A stretch of 64,000 bases of DNA from Rhizobium laguerreae (GTDB lineage: Bacteria; Pseudomonadota; Alphaproteobacteria; Rhizobiales; Rhizobiaceae). The stretch spans positions 1,116,001-1,180,000 of the forward strand of contig NZ_MRDM01000014.1 in NCBI RefSeq assembly GCF_002008165.1. The letters run 5' to 3'. This document shows, piece after piece, positions 44,899 through 53,397 of the stretch. The notes below the pieces were generated by a model. It was given only the letters and a program-made list of their open reading frames with translations. It ran no database searches and was not told where the DNA came from. Made by a program: the position numbers and the translations under genes. How positions within the stretch are numbered: position 1 is the stretch's first letter; every line of letters starts with the position of its first letter.

Positions 44899-46223
44899 TG
44901 CAAGCCCTCCGTCACGGCGTGGATACTTTCTGCGCGCAGATGAACACGCCGCCCCGCCCGTTCGATCAGCCGCACTGCTTCGGCTGGATCTTCGCAACGT
45001 CGGCTAATGAGCAGCCAACGCACGATGACGCAGGCGCTCCGCTGGAAGCCCAACGCACAGCAGACGAGAACCGGTCCCTGCTGGCGCGCAATCTCGATGA
45101 GGTTTGCCGCGGCGAGCGCCTGGATCTTGTCGATGGCTGTAAGATCAAGGGTCGGAAAGCTGCACCAGCGCGCGAGCGTCCCGCTCGGGCGCTGAAGTTC
45201 GCCGGTCATATCGATCACCGTGGCAAAACGGTTCGCCTCGTGGCGACGCGGAAAACGACCGAGATGGACGCCGTCGGCGATCGCCACAGAAGCCGGCATT
45301 CTCCGGGTCCAGAGCCGAATATTGATGAGAGCGCCGAGCCGGTAGGGTGCCAGCAGCCAGCGGCCGGCAAGCGTGGCCCGGCCATCGACGCGTTTCTGGA
45401 ATATCTGCGGGCCGGCGCCGAAATATCCGAGCGCGACGATCGCCAGCGCAACAGCGGGCCAGAGCAACAACAGCGCTGCCGCCGATAGAGGAGTGAAGAG
45501 AGCTGCAAGGCCGAGAAATGCGACAGCACCACATAGATAATAGATGCCGAGACGGCGCGACTTTGGATCGCCGCTCATCGCAAAATTCGCAAGAGGCGAA
45601 CCGGCATCGCGCGGAAAAAGCCAGGCGGCAAAAAAGCCGAGCAGCATGCCGGTCGGTATGTCAATGACTTGATGCTGCCACGTAGTCAGCACGGAGGCAC
45701 CGATGAGGAAGCACCAGACGTGCCAGAGGAGCCGTGCCCTGCGCGGCAACCGGCCGCGCAGATGGTCCCAGATCACCACCAGGAGCGCGATATGCAGCGA
45801 CGGCGCCTGGTTGAACGGCTTATCGAAGCCGCCGAGCACGGCAAACATGAAACCAGGCAGGCCGCTCGTTGCCGGCCGCACGAAGGTCGCTTCGAGCGGA
45901 AACGCGATAAAGCAGGCGACGGCTATTATCTGGATCGTCAGATAACGTCTCGCCAGCCTATCGACATCACGCGGCGTCGTGTTGATGAACAGGCTGAGTG
46001 CATAGAACAGATTGATCGACCAATAGGGAATGATCGTCCACCCGAGGAAAGGAATGGCGCTTTCCCATGCGAAGGCGACGTTCGGCACATCAGCGCGTTG
46101 CGATGCCAGCCAATTGGCGCCGCCATAGCTCAGATAGAAGAACGGCGCCAGGAAGACGAGCCAGAGCGCCGCCCGCTTCGGGACCGGTGCTCCCTGGGAA
46201 AAAGTAGAACGTGCCTTCTCCAC
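44895..46223 (-). CDS. PAP2 membrane phosphatase fused to a dual-specificity-type phosphatase (YnbD-like)
   Basis: 442 aa. Residues 1-270 are a multi-span membrane domain with a PAP2-type phosphatase layout: FNQAPSLHIAL and WHVWCFLIGASVLTTWQHQVIDIPTG provide the SxxH and H-x3-D elements. Residues about 320-442 are a cytoplasmic Cys-phosphatase domain with a CCALGFQRSA loop (C-x5-R) and an upstream Asp in VIDMTGELQ. The same fusion is found in E. coli YnbD, encoded with YnbA and YnbC (recalled). Predicted to act on lipid phosphates or phospho-intermediates at the inner membrane; substrate unknown. 9 bases separate it from the upstream fusion gene. Confidence 0.82.
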   Translation of the reverse strand: MEKARSTFSQGAPVPKRAALWLVFLAPFFYLSYGGANWLASQRADVPNVAFAWESAIPFLGWTIIPYWSINLFYALSLFINTTPRDVDRLARRYLTIQIIAVACFIAFPLEATFVRPATSGLPGFMFAVLGGFDKPFNQAPSLHIALLVVIWDHLRGRLPRRARLLWHVWCFLIGASVLTTWQHQVIDIPTGMLLGFFAAWLFPRDAGSPLANFAMSGDPKSRRLGIYYLCGAVAFLGLAALFTPLSAAALLLLWPAVALAIVALGYFGAGPQIFQKRVDGRATLAGRWLLAPYRLGALINIRLWTRRMPASVAIADGVHLGRFPRRHEANRFATVIDMTGELQRPSGTLARWCSFPTLDLTAIDKIQALAAANLIEIARQQGPVLVCCALGFQRSACVIVRWLLISRRCEDPAEAVRLIERAGRRVHLRAESIHAVTEGLQ

Positions 46224-46232
46224 GCTTTGCCC

Positions 46233-48053
46233 TCAGACTCTCTCGGCCAGCGAGACCGTGAAAATGCCCCACTGGTCAATGCGCTGTTCGATCTTGCGGA
46301 AACCGGCTGTCGCGACCAACTGGTCCATTTCCTCTTGCGTCCGCCGCCGCATCACCCATGCCTCGCCGCCGCGATGAGAGGTCAGGGCGCGGGCGATCAT
46401 CTCCAGTTGTGGATGCCATGGCTGGTTGGTGTAGACCAGCAGGCCACCGGGTCGCATCGCGCGGGCGATCCCATCGAGCGAAGCGGCGATCAGCGCATTG
46501 TCGGAAAACAGCTCGTAAAGGCCGGAGACGATCGCGAGATCCGGAGCCGGCGTGATTGCAGCCAGCCCTTCGCCGTCAAAGGCATCCTGCTGGCGGAAAC
46601 TGACGAAATCACCCAGTCCCCGCGCGGCGATGCTGTTGCGGCCGGCATCGACGTTGACGGGGGAATAGTCCTGCAACCGCACACTGTCGGGACGCGCGGC
46701 AGCGGTCTCGATCGCATCAAGGACATAGCGGCCGTGCCCGGCCGCTATGTCGAGCATATGAGTACTGCGGCCGGCTGCTTTCAGGCGCAGCAGCCCGCGG
46801 TCGATCAGTTCCTGCAAATGCAGCTTGCGCTGCCTGATGCCGCGCCAGCCGATCGCCTCGAGGAACATCTTGTCGATCAACCGCCCGCCGGGACCGAGCC
46901 CGCGCGGCCTGTTCTCGTAGACGTAATCGAGCGTCGAGCCGGAATCAAAACCGGTCTTGACCCCGGTCTTTATGCCTTCGGACACCAGCGCGCCGAGCCT
47001 GATGTTGAGACGGTTGAGCGCCCAGTAGATACTGCGTGGGGATGTGGCATCCAGAGGGCTCGCAAGCCGGTCGGCCTCATCCTTGGTATAGCCCCGGATA
47101 TGGGCGGTGCGAAGGTCGGCAGGCGCTCGAGGCTCGGCGAAACGCGCATCGATAAAACGGCGGATCTCGGCGAGCGCAATTGCGCGGTCCTTTTCGCCAA
47201 GCGTGTCATGGTAGAAGCCGGCAAACACATGCCGTTCCTTGATTCGGCTGCCGAGGTTTTCGTAGAACCGGTGCTGCGGTGCGTGTCGCACCACCCAGTC
47301 GCTCCCCGAGATCAGTATTTGGGTTGGAACCGTAATGGCGCGGGCGTCGCCGACGACGCGGGCCGCCGCCTCATAGAGTTGCAATAGGATGTTGGAGGCA
47401 ATCGGCCGGGTGATCAATGCGTCGGATTCGTACGAGGCGATCCGCTCGGGGTCATGCGTTAAGAACTTCGCCTTGACATAAGAATTGACGAAGAACGTTC
47501 CCTTGAGCTTTTCCCAGAACGCAATGCCCTCTTTGGCAAAAGGCACGTAGAGCTTGACGCTGAAGGCCGGTGAGGCCAGCACCAGCGCGCGGATCGGCGG
47601 CGCATAGTCGTGCACCCAGGTGGCGGCCAGCACTGCGCCGACGCTCTGCGCAATGACGGCGATGTCTTCGACGGCAATACCACTTGTCTCGCTGACATGG
47701 CGGACGAAGCAATCGAGATCACGCGCAGAGGCTGCAAAGGATGGCGAATAGCCGCGCTCTCCCGGCGAACGCCCGTGGCCGCGTGCGTCCCAGGCGTAGA
47801 AGGCAAAATCATCGAGGCCGAGCTCGGTGGCGAGATGGGCGACGCGGCCGCTATGCTCGTGGCCGCGATGGAGAAGAATGACTGCGCCCTTCGGGGAAGC
47901 ACCGGTCGCGGGCCACATCCGGTAAAACAGTCGAGTGCCATCATGCGATGCGAATTCGGATTCACGCATTGGTCTGGCCGTCGAGGACGGCTGCTCGCTA
48001 TCGGCAGTTTGCAGCACGGTCTTCTCCAATTCTGATCGGTGGATAGGTCGCAT
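46233..48053 (-). CDS. Alpha/beta-hydrolase fused to a class I methyltransferase (YnbC-like)
   Basis: 606 aa from the ATG at 48053. Residues about 25-320 form an alpha/beta hydrolase of the monoacylglycerol-lipase/lysophospholipase type: GAVILLHRGHEHSGRV (oxyanion), WDARGHGRSPGERG and VIAQSVGAVLAATW (nucleophile Ser). Residues about 350-606 are an S-adenosylmethionine methyltransferase-like domain: HMLDIAAGHGRYVLDAIE (motif I), LQDYSPVNVDAGR and DLAIVSGLYELFSDN. This fusion is that of E. coli YnbC. The frame runs upstream to 48287 without support; an ATG at 47969 is another option. Likely edits and methylates a lipid or its head group. Function experimentally unknown to me. Confidence 0.82.
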   Translation of the reverse strand: MRPIHRSELEKTVLQTADSEQPSSTARPMRESEFASHDGTRLFYRMWPATGASPKGAVILLHRGHEHSGRVAHLATELGLDDFAFYAWDARGHGRSPGERGYSPSFAASARDLDCFVRHVSETSGIAVEDIAVIAQSVGAVLAATWVHDYAPPIRALVLASPAFSVKLYVPFAKEGIAFWEKLKGTFFVNSYVKAKFLTHDPERIASYESDALITRPIASNILLQLYEAAARVVGDARAITVPTQILISGSDWVVRHAPQHRFYENLGSRIKERHVFAGFYHDTLGEKDRAIALAEIRRFIDARFAEPRAPADLRTAHIRGYTKDEADRLASPLDATSPRSIYWALNRLNIRLGALVSEGIKTGVKTGFDSGSTLDYVYENRPRGLGPGGRLIDKMFLEAIGWRGIRQRKLHLQELIDRGLLRLKAAGRSTHMLDIAAGHGRYVLDAIETAAARPDSVRLQDYSPVNVDAGRNSIAARGLGDFVSFRQQDAFDGEGLAAITPAPDLAIVSGLYELFSDNALIAASLDGIARAMRPGGLLVYTNQPWHPQLEMIARALTSHRGGEAWVMRRRTQEEMDQLVATAGFRKIEQRIDQWGIFTVSLAERV

Positions 48054-48217
48054 CCATTGGCGGCACAGTGAGTTGCTTTCATTGCAAAAGTCTAGTTGCA
48101 AATGTAAGTCCTTTGCATGAACCGATATGAAGTTCGGCCTTTCCCACAGGTACGACGATCTGTACTGCCCGAGCCGGGATAGACTGATCAAACGCCACGA
48201 TATTCCACTGAGGTCGC

Positions 48218-48829
48218 ATGTCTGTTTATCAATTGAAGTCCCGGTTTCAGAATATTCTTCGCCCTCTGGTGCGCGCACTCGCGGCACGGGGCGTCACCGC
48301 CAATCAGGTGACTTCAGTTGCTGCCGCCTTCTCGGTGGCACTTGGCCTTTTTCTGAGCGTCGCCCCGCTTCCGCATTGGTTCCTGCTGGTGCCTATATGG
48401 TTTCTCCTGCGCATGGGCCTCAACGCCATTGACGGCATGCTCGCGCGCGAACATGGGCAGAAGAGCATTTTAGGTGCGTATCTGAACGAGATCGGTGATG
48501 TCGTGTCGGATGTCGCCCTGTATTTGCCGTTTGCGCTCATCGATCCGAATGGCTTGATGCCGGCGATGGCCGTCATATTCCTCTCGGTATTAACGGAATT
48601 TACCGGCGTTCTGGGTCAAACGGTCGGGGCAAGCCGGCGTTACGACGGGCCGCTGGGCAAAAGCGACCGTGCGGTGCTTTTCGGTGCGCTCGGCATCTTT
48701 GTCGCGATCGGTGGGACGTTTGCAGCATGGACATCGTGGCTTTGGGCGCTGGTGGCTCTACTTCTCATATGGACGATCATCAACCGCATCAGCGCCGGTA
48801 TTCGCGAGGCACACGCGGCCGCCCGATAG
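48218..48829 (+). CDS. CDP-alcohol phosphatidyltransferase family protein (YnbA-like)
   Basis: 203-aa membrane enzyme with six segments, starting MSVYQLKSRFQNILRPLVRALAARGVTANQVT. The CDP-OH-P signature is present at residues 69-94 (N-x2-D-G-x2-A-R-x8-G-x3-N-x3-D) but two of the four usual Asp are Asn (N69 and N90). I recall the same Asn pattern in E. coli YnbA, so it may define a subfamily. It is divergent from the YnbC/YnbD-like genes across 164 bases. Predicted to attach an alcohol head group to a CDP-activated lipid; the alcohol is unknown. Confidence 0.85.
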   Translation: MSVYQLKSRFQNILRPLVRALAARGVTANQVTSVAAAFSVALGLFLSVAPLPHWFLLVPIWFLLRMGLNAIDGMLAREHGQKSILGAYLNEIGDVVSDVALYLPFALIDPNGLMPAMAVIFLSVLTEFTGVLGQTVGASRRYDGPLGKSDRAVLFGALGIFVAIGGTFAAWTSWLWALVALLLIWTIINRISAGIREAHAAAR

Positions 48830-48979
48830 GAGCGACCGCCGATCCGCTGCCGGGTCTTCCATCGGCAAATGTGATCCGAAAACTGTGTCGATTCTCTCCT
48901 TCTAACCGAACGTTAAGCTTAGGTTGTATTTTTAGCGCAGCATCTTGAAAGCACGAAAGCGGTGCTTTATGTTTTGCCT

Positions 48980-50119
48980 ATGGCTACCACAGGCAAGACA
49001 CCGCATCCATCGCTGCTGCGCTACACGCTGGCGCCTGACGACAGTGCCCGGCAGGCGCTGGACGACACCATTGCCGCCTATCTCAGGATGATCGAAATCC
49101 TGACCGGCCTCGTCTCTGACAGGACGGGCGCCAATCTCGTCGTGTTGCATGACCTTGCCTATGAAACTGTCCGCGAGCAGACGGGCCTGCCGGCAAGGCT
49201 GGTCACGCTCGGCCTTCGCGATTTCGCTGCCAATCGCGGCGTCACCGCCGATCCGCCGCATCTGCCGCTCGACGATAAGCTCTTCGCCATCAAAGGCCCC
49301 TCGGACCTAACGATCGCCACGGTGCACGGACGCGTTGCCGTGCCCTTCGATGTCGCGGGTTATTCACGGGGATGGGAGAGTATTTTTCCGGCCTACCTCG
49401 TTGCGGGCCAGGACCGTTACGAGATTCACATCGGCGTTACGCCGAATTCCGCTCGGATGGAGGAAAACATGACGAACGAAGGCATTCTCTCACGCATGGG
49501 TCGCCTGATCGCGGGCATCGCGAATGCGGCCATCGACAAGGCGGAAGGCGTAAACAAGATCGCCGTCATTGAACAAGCGGTCCGCGAGATCGATGCGGCG
49601 GCTGATGAGGCACGCACCGATCTCGGCAAGGCGCGTGCGGAGGAATACCGCATCCAGAGTCGCAAAGACGAAATCGTCGAAGACATGAACGCGCTCGACC
49701 AGAAGATCCGCCTCGCCGTCTCCTCCGGGCGGGATGACCTGGCAAAGGCCGGCGTCGCCCGTCAGATCGATCTCGAATCCCAGATCGCAGCGCTCGATAA
49801 GGCACTGGCCGATGCCAGAGAGCAGGTTGACGAAGGGCAGAAAGCCTTGCAGGCCGTGCTCGCCACGCGCCGTGAGGCGGACGCTCGCCTTGCCGATTTC
49901 AAGCGCAGTATCGCCCGACATCCCGAACAAGCAGCGACCGGTCACAGCCAGCCCGCACCGGGTGCAGATGCTGCGCGCGCAGCTGCGGCAGTTTCGCGGC
50001 TGACCGGAGTTCCCGCTGGCGAGCATAGCCACAGTTCCGAATTGGACGAACTCGACCGACTGCACCGCGAGCAGGCAATCGAAGCCCGGCTCGCACGCTT
50101 CAAGGCGAATAATCGATAA
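48980..50119 (+). CDS. PspA/IM30-family protein with in-frame TnpB-like N-terminal extension
   Basis: 379 aa from the ATG at 48980. Residues 164-379 (from ATG 49469) are a normal-length PspA/IM30 protein: ILSRMGRLIAGIANAAIDKAE, ALDQKIRLAVSSGRDDLAKAG, and a long coiled coil. Residues 1-155 are not PspA: LAYETVREQTGLPARLVTLGLRDFA, LFAIKGPSDLTIATVHGRVAVPF and YLVAGQDRYEIHIGV resemble the N-terminal half of TnpB-type proteins; the RuvC nuclease half is absent. A strong GGAGG lies 5 bases before the internal ATG at 49469, so PspA may be translated alone, the fusion being read through. First gene of a PspA-YqiJ-flotillin operon. A 7-bp hairpin (48948-48968) precedes it. Confidence 0.78.
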   Translation: MATTGKTPHPSLLRYTLAPDDSARQALDDTIAAYLRMIEILTGLVSDRTGANLVVLHDLAYETVREQTGLPARLVTLGLRDFAANRGVTADPPHLPLDDKLFAIKGPSDLTIATVHGRVAVPFDVAGYSRGWESIFPAYLVAGQDRYEIHIGVTPNSARMEENMTNEGILSRMGRLIAGIANAAIDKAEGVNKIAVIEQAVREIDAAADEARTDLGKARAEEYRIQSRKDEIVEDMNALDQKIRLAVSSGRDDLAKAGVARQIDLESQIAALDKALADAREQVDEGQKALQAVLATRREADARLADFKRSIARHPEQAATGHSQPAPGADAARAAAAVSRLTGVPAGEHSHSSELDELDRLHREQAIEARLARFKANNR

Positions 50120-50123
50120 CACG

Positions 50124-50771
50124 ATGGCACTCCTTTTCTCCCCTGAATGTGCGCCCTTTGCCATCGCCGCAGCGATCCTTGTCGGCCTGACCGCGATCGA
50201 GATGCTCGCGATGGTCATGGGTTTTTCGATGACGGAATTTCTGGGAAAGCCTGAGGTTCATGGCCATGACGGCATCCTGGCTTACCTTTCCTGGCTCAAT
50301 CTCGGCGGTGTTCCGCTGCTGATTCTCATGATGCTGACGCTCGGCTTCTTCGCGATGACGGGCTTTGCGTTGCAGGCCGTCGCCAACGCCGTCTGGGCGC
50401 CGCTGCCAAGCTTGATAGCCGTCATACCTGCCGCGCTCGCAACCATCCCCATGGTCAGGGCATCGAGCAGAACCGTGGCGCGGATCGTACCGCACGACGA
50501 AACCTACGCGGTCGATCTCGACGCCTTGCTCGGCCGGACAGCCGAGGTGTCGATCGGCCCGCTCGATCAGGGACTGCCGGGCCGCGTCCGCGTCAAGGAT
50601 CAGCATGGAAACTGGCACGTGCTTCGAGCCCGAGCTGCCAAGGGCGAAGGTCCGCTCGCGATCGGCGCTTCGGTTCTTCTCGTCGATCACAAGGCAAATG
50701 TGTTTATCGCCATTCCCGCGCCGGTCGACCCCGCCGATGCGGACAATCAATCTTTGAGGGAGCAGCAATGA
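50124..50771 (+). CDS. YqiJ-like membrane protein with OB-fold domain
   Basis: 215-aa protein: three membrane segments in residues 1-115 (FAIAAAILVGLTAIEMLAMVMGFS, VPLLILMMLTLGFFAMTGFALQ, LIAVIPAALATIPMVRA), then a soluble OB/NfeD-like domain (LLGRTAEVSIGPLDQGLPGRVRVKDQHGNWHVLRARAA). This is the layout of E. coli YqiJ, the partner of the flotillin YqiK. It lies 4 bases after the PspA gene and overlaps the flotillin gene by 4 bases (ATGA). Expected to sit with flotillin in membrane microdomains. Confidence 0.85.
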   Translation: MALLFSPECAPFAIAAAILVGLTAIEMLAMVMGFSMTEFLGKPEVHGHDGILAYLSWLNLGGVPLLILMMLTLGFFAMTGFALQAVANAVWAPLPSLIAVIPAALATIPMVRASSRTVARIVPHDETYAVDLDALLGRTAEVSIGPLDQGLPGRVRVKDQHGNWHVLRARAAKGEGPLAIGASVLLVDHKANVFIAIPAPVDPADADNQSLREQQ

Positions 50772-52519
50772 TATACGACGTTATTCTACCAGCTGGCATT
50801 GGGATTGTTCTGATCTTCGGCATCGGTTTTGTCCTCGCCTCTCTTTACACGCGCTCCAGCCGCGATGAGGCCTATGTGCGCACCGGTCTCGGCGGCCAGA
50901 AGGTCGTGCTCGACGGCGGTTCGGTCGTCCTGCCAATCTTCCATTCGACTGCCCGGGTGAACCTGAAGACGCTGCGCCTCGAGGTTCGCCGCGGCGAAGG
51001 CGATGCACTGATCACCAAGGACCGCATGCGCGTCGATATCGGCGCTGAATTCTATGTGCGCGTGAAACCCGATGCCTCCTCGATTGCGCTTGCAGCTCAG
51101 ACACTCGGCAACCGCACCAACGATGCCGAGGCTCTCCGCATCCTGATCGAGGCGAAATTCGTCGACGGCCTTCGCTCGGTGGCCGCGACGATGAATCTCG
51201 ACGCGCTGCAGGAACAGCGCATGGATTTCGTCAAGGCCGTGCAGGAAGCTGTCGGCGCCGATCTCCAGTCGAACGGCCTCGAACTCGAATCCGTGTCGCT
51301 GACACGCCTCGACCAGACCGATATCAAGCATTTCAACGCCAACAACTTCTTCGACGCGCAGGGCCTCGCGGCATTGACCCGCATCACCGAGGGACGCAAG
51401 AAAGAGCGAAACGAGATCGTCCGCGACACCGAGGTCGCCATTGCCCAGAAGGATCTCGAGGCCCGTCAGCAATCGCTGACCATCGAGCGAACCAAGCGGG
51501 AAGCCGAACTCAGCCAGGAACGGGACATCGCCAACAAATCTGCGGCGACACGCGCCGAAACCGCGCAGCAGGAGCAGGCCGCAAAACGCGCCGAGGAGGA
51601 AGCCCGCATCGCTTCCGAACAGGCGATCGCCGAACGTGAGGCATCTGCCAAACAGGCTCGCGAAAGCGCCAACATCGACGCCGCCCGCGCCGTCCAGCAA
51701 CGCGAAACCGAAGCCAAGCGTGACCTCCAGATCGTGGCACAGGAAAGCGCCATCGCCGTTGCCAACAAGAGCCGTGAAGAATCCGAGGCGAAGGCGGCTG
51801 CGGAAACGGCCCGCGCGCTGGCGATAGCGGCAGAAGAAAAGGTCGGCACCGCCAAGGCGATCGAGATTGCCGAACGCGAAAAGCAGATTGCCGTCATCGA
51901 CGCACGCAAGAAAGCCGAGACGGAAGCGACCGCCGTTACCGTCGGCGCCGAAGCCGAAAAACAGGCGGCAAGCGACCAGGCCGAGGCCATCAAGACGCTC
52001 GCCACCGCCGAGGCGGATGCGGCGATCATCAAGGCCAAGGGCATTCTCGAAACCGGCAAGGCCGCGGCCGAGAGCGAGGCATTGCTCAACGACGCCCGCA
52101 ACAAGCTGAGCTCAGCCATCATCGAGTTCGAGATCACCCGCGAACGGATCCGCATCATTCCGCAGGCGCTCGCCGAAGCGGTCAAGCCGATCGAGAAGAT
52201 CTCGGATATCAGGATATTCGACACCGGCGGCATGCTTGGCCGTGGAAACGGAGCGGGCGGCGGAAACGGCATCGGGCTCGGTGAAGGACTGGCTAGCCAG
52301 CTCCTCTCCTACCAGGCCAACAAACCGATCCTCGACAAATTGTTGAAGGAAGCCGGCTTCGAAGGCGACGATGCCATCTCATCCCTCCTTGGAAATCTCG
52401 ATGGTGCAAAACCGGCAAGACCGGCGACGCACGCCGCGGCAAAGCCGGCAATACCGGCCGCAGTGCCGACACAAACGATCATCCCTCCGGCGCCGAAGCC
52501 GGCCCCAAAGAAGGACTGA
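50768..52519 (+). CDS. Flotillin-family protein (YqiK-like)
   Basis: 583-aa SPFH-domain protein. One N-terminal membrane segment (about residues 5-28, VILPAGIGIVLIFGIGFVLASLY), Band 7/SPFH domain about 30-210 (YVRTGLGGQKVVLDGGSVVLPIFHSTARVNLKTLRLEV), then a long Ala/Glu-rich coiled coil with repeated EAKAAAE-like heptads (about 215-430), a Gly-rich segment GGMLGRGNGAGGGNGIG and a Pro/Ala-rich tail. Scaffolds membrane microdomains with YqiJ. Third gene of the operon, followed by a palindromic element. Confidence 0.88.
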   Translation: MIYDVILPAGIGIVLIFGIGFVLASLYTRSSRDEAYVRTGLGGQKVVLDGGSVVLPIFHSTARVNLKTLRLEVRRGEGDALITKDRMRVDIGAEFYVRVKPDASSIALAAQTLGNRTNDAEALRILIEAKFVDGLRSVAATMNLDALQEQRMDFVKAVQEAVGADLQSNGLELESVSLTRLDQTDIKHFNANNFFDAQGLAALTRITEGRKKERNEIVRDTEVAIAQKDLEARQQSLTIERTKREAELSQERDIANKSAATRAETAQQEQAAKRAEEEARIASEQAIAEREASAKQARESANIDAARAVQQRETEAKRDLQIVAQESAIAVANKSREESEAKAAAETARALAIAAEEKVGTAKAIEIAEREKQIAVIDARKKAETEATAVTVGAEAEKQAASDQAEAIKTLATAEADAAIIKAKGILETGKAAAESEALLNDARNKLSSAIIEFEITRERIRIIPQALAEAVKPIEKISDIRIFDTGGMLGRGNGAGGGNGIGLGEGLASQLLSYQANKPILDKLLKEAGFEGDDAISSLLGNLDGAKPARPATHAAAKPAIPAAVPTQTIIPPAPKPAPKKD

Positions 52520-52606
52520 TCGCCGCGCAAGCGGGTCTGGACTAGCGCAGGATGATTTTACTCCGGTTCGGCCTAAAATCTGAATCCTGTTCTAAATTAA
52601 ATAGTT

Positions 52607-52656
52607 AGAGCATGATGTCGCCCGAAAACCGCACACACTTTTCGGCATCATGCTCT
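52607..52656. repeat. Palindromic intergenic element (AGAGCATGATG type)
   Basis: Arms AGAGCATGATG (52607-52617) and CATCATGCTCT (52646-52656) enclose a second dyad CCGAAAA/TTTTCGG (52622-52628 and 52639-52645). A related short form is common between rhizobial genes (recalled). The final bases form part of the TAG stop (52655-52657, reverse strand) of the metallophosphoesterase gene. Confidence 0.7.
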
Positions 52657-53395
52657 ATCTCACCCAGCCCGTTGCCAGCGCGTGGGCCCAGTCGGCACGG
52701 CCCCTTTTAGCGGCCAGTGCCGACATCGCCATATGGTCATAGGCGACGGTCCGGAACTGCCATGTCCATCCGCCCGCCGCCTTTTCCAGAATGGCATAAC
52801 TCGCCAGCGGATGGCCGGCTTCCACCTTGTGATAATAAGGCAGTTCGTCGTCATAGGCCGGGCATCCGACGCTGCCGGGATTGACGATCAGGCGGCCATC
52901 GGAGAGGCGCACAGCACGGGGAATGTGGCTGTGGCCGCAGAGGATCAGCGGCAGGTCGATGCCTTCGGCCAATGCCTCGATCGCCTCGAACGGCTGCAGG
53001 AGGACGAAGCCCTCCGGCGAGACCGATTCCAGCCAGTAGAGATTGTCGTCCTTCGGCGTCGCGTGGCAGAGATAGACCTCGCCGCGATAGACGATATCGA
53101 ATGGCAGGCCGCGCAGCCAGTCGAGATGGGATGGCGTCAATTGCCGATAGGCGGCGGCATCCGAAGCATGCATGGAGGCGGGATCCTGCTCGATCAGATA
53201 GCGGTCGTGATTGCCGCGGACCGACGTCAGGCTAAGCGGCTTCAGCAAGTCTGCCGTCTTGCCGGCATCGAGCGGGCCGCTGAAGAAATCGCCGAGATTG
53301 ACGATCTCCTCGATCTCCTGCGCACGAATATCAGCAAGCACGGCCTCGAGCGCTAGATGGTTGCCGTGGATATCGGCAATTGCCGCAAAACGCAT
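52655..53395 (-). CDS. Metallophosphoesterase (calcineurin-like, YfcE type)
   Basis: 246-aa binuclear metal phosphoesterase. Motifs: ADIHGNHLALEAVL, NLGDFFSGPLD, VRGNHDRYL, CHATPKDDN and CGHSHIPRAVR with NPGSVGCPAY, all metal or phosphate ligands. It begins 2 bases after the uraH stop, so it is likely the last gene of the urate-catabolic operon, an unusual companion whose substrate is unknown. Confidence 0.87.
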   Translation of the reverse strand: MRFAAIADIHGNHLALEAVLADIRAQEIEEIVNLGDFFSGPLDAGKTADLLKPLSLTSVRGNHDRYLIEQDPASMHASDAAAYRQLTPSHLDWLRGLPFDIVYRGEVYLCHATPKDDNLYWLESVSPEGFVLLQPFEAIEALAEGIDLPLILCGHSHIPRAVRLSDGRLIVNPGSVGCPAYDDELPYYHKVEAGHPLASYAILEKAAGGWTWQFRTVAYDHMAMSALAAKRGRADWAHALATGWVR

Positions 53396-53397
53396 CT

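Noticed and set aside
45669..47387. 572-codon plus-strand frame opposite the lipid-modification genes
   Set aside because: Overlaps two genes with intact catalytic motifs on the other strand; its codon pattern and composition look like a shadow.
48980..49460. Intact IS200/IS605 element
   Set aside because: Only a TnpB-like front portion is seen; there is no TnpA, no RuvC domain and no recognisable element ends.
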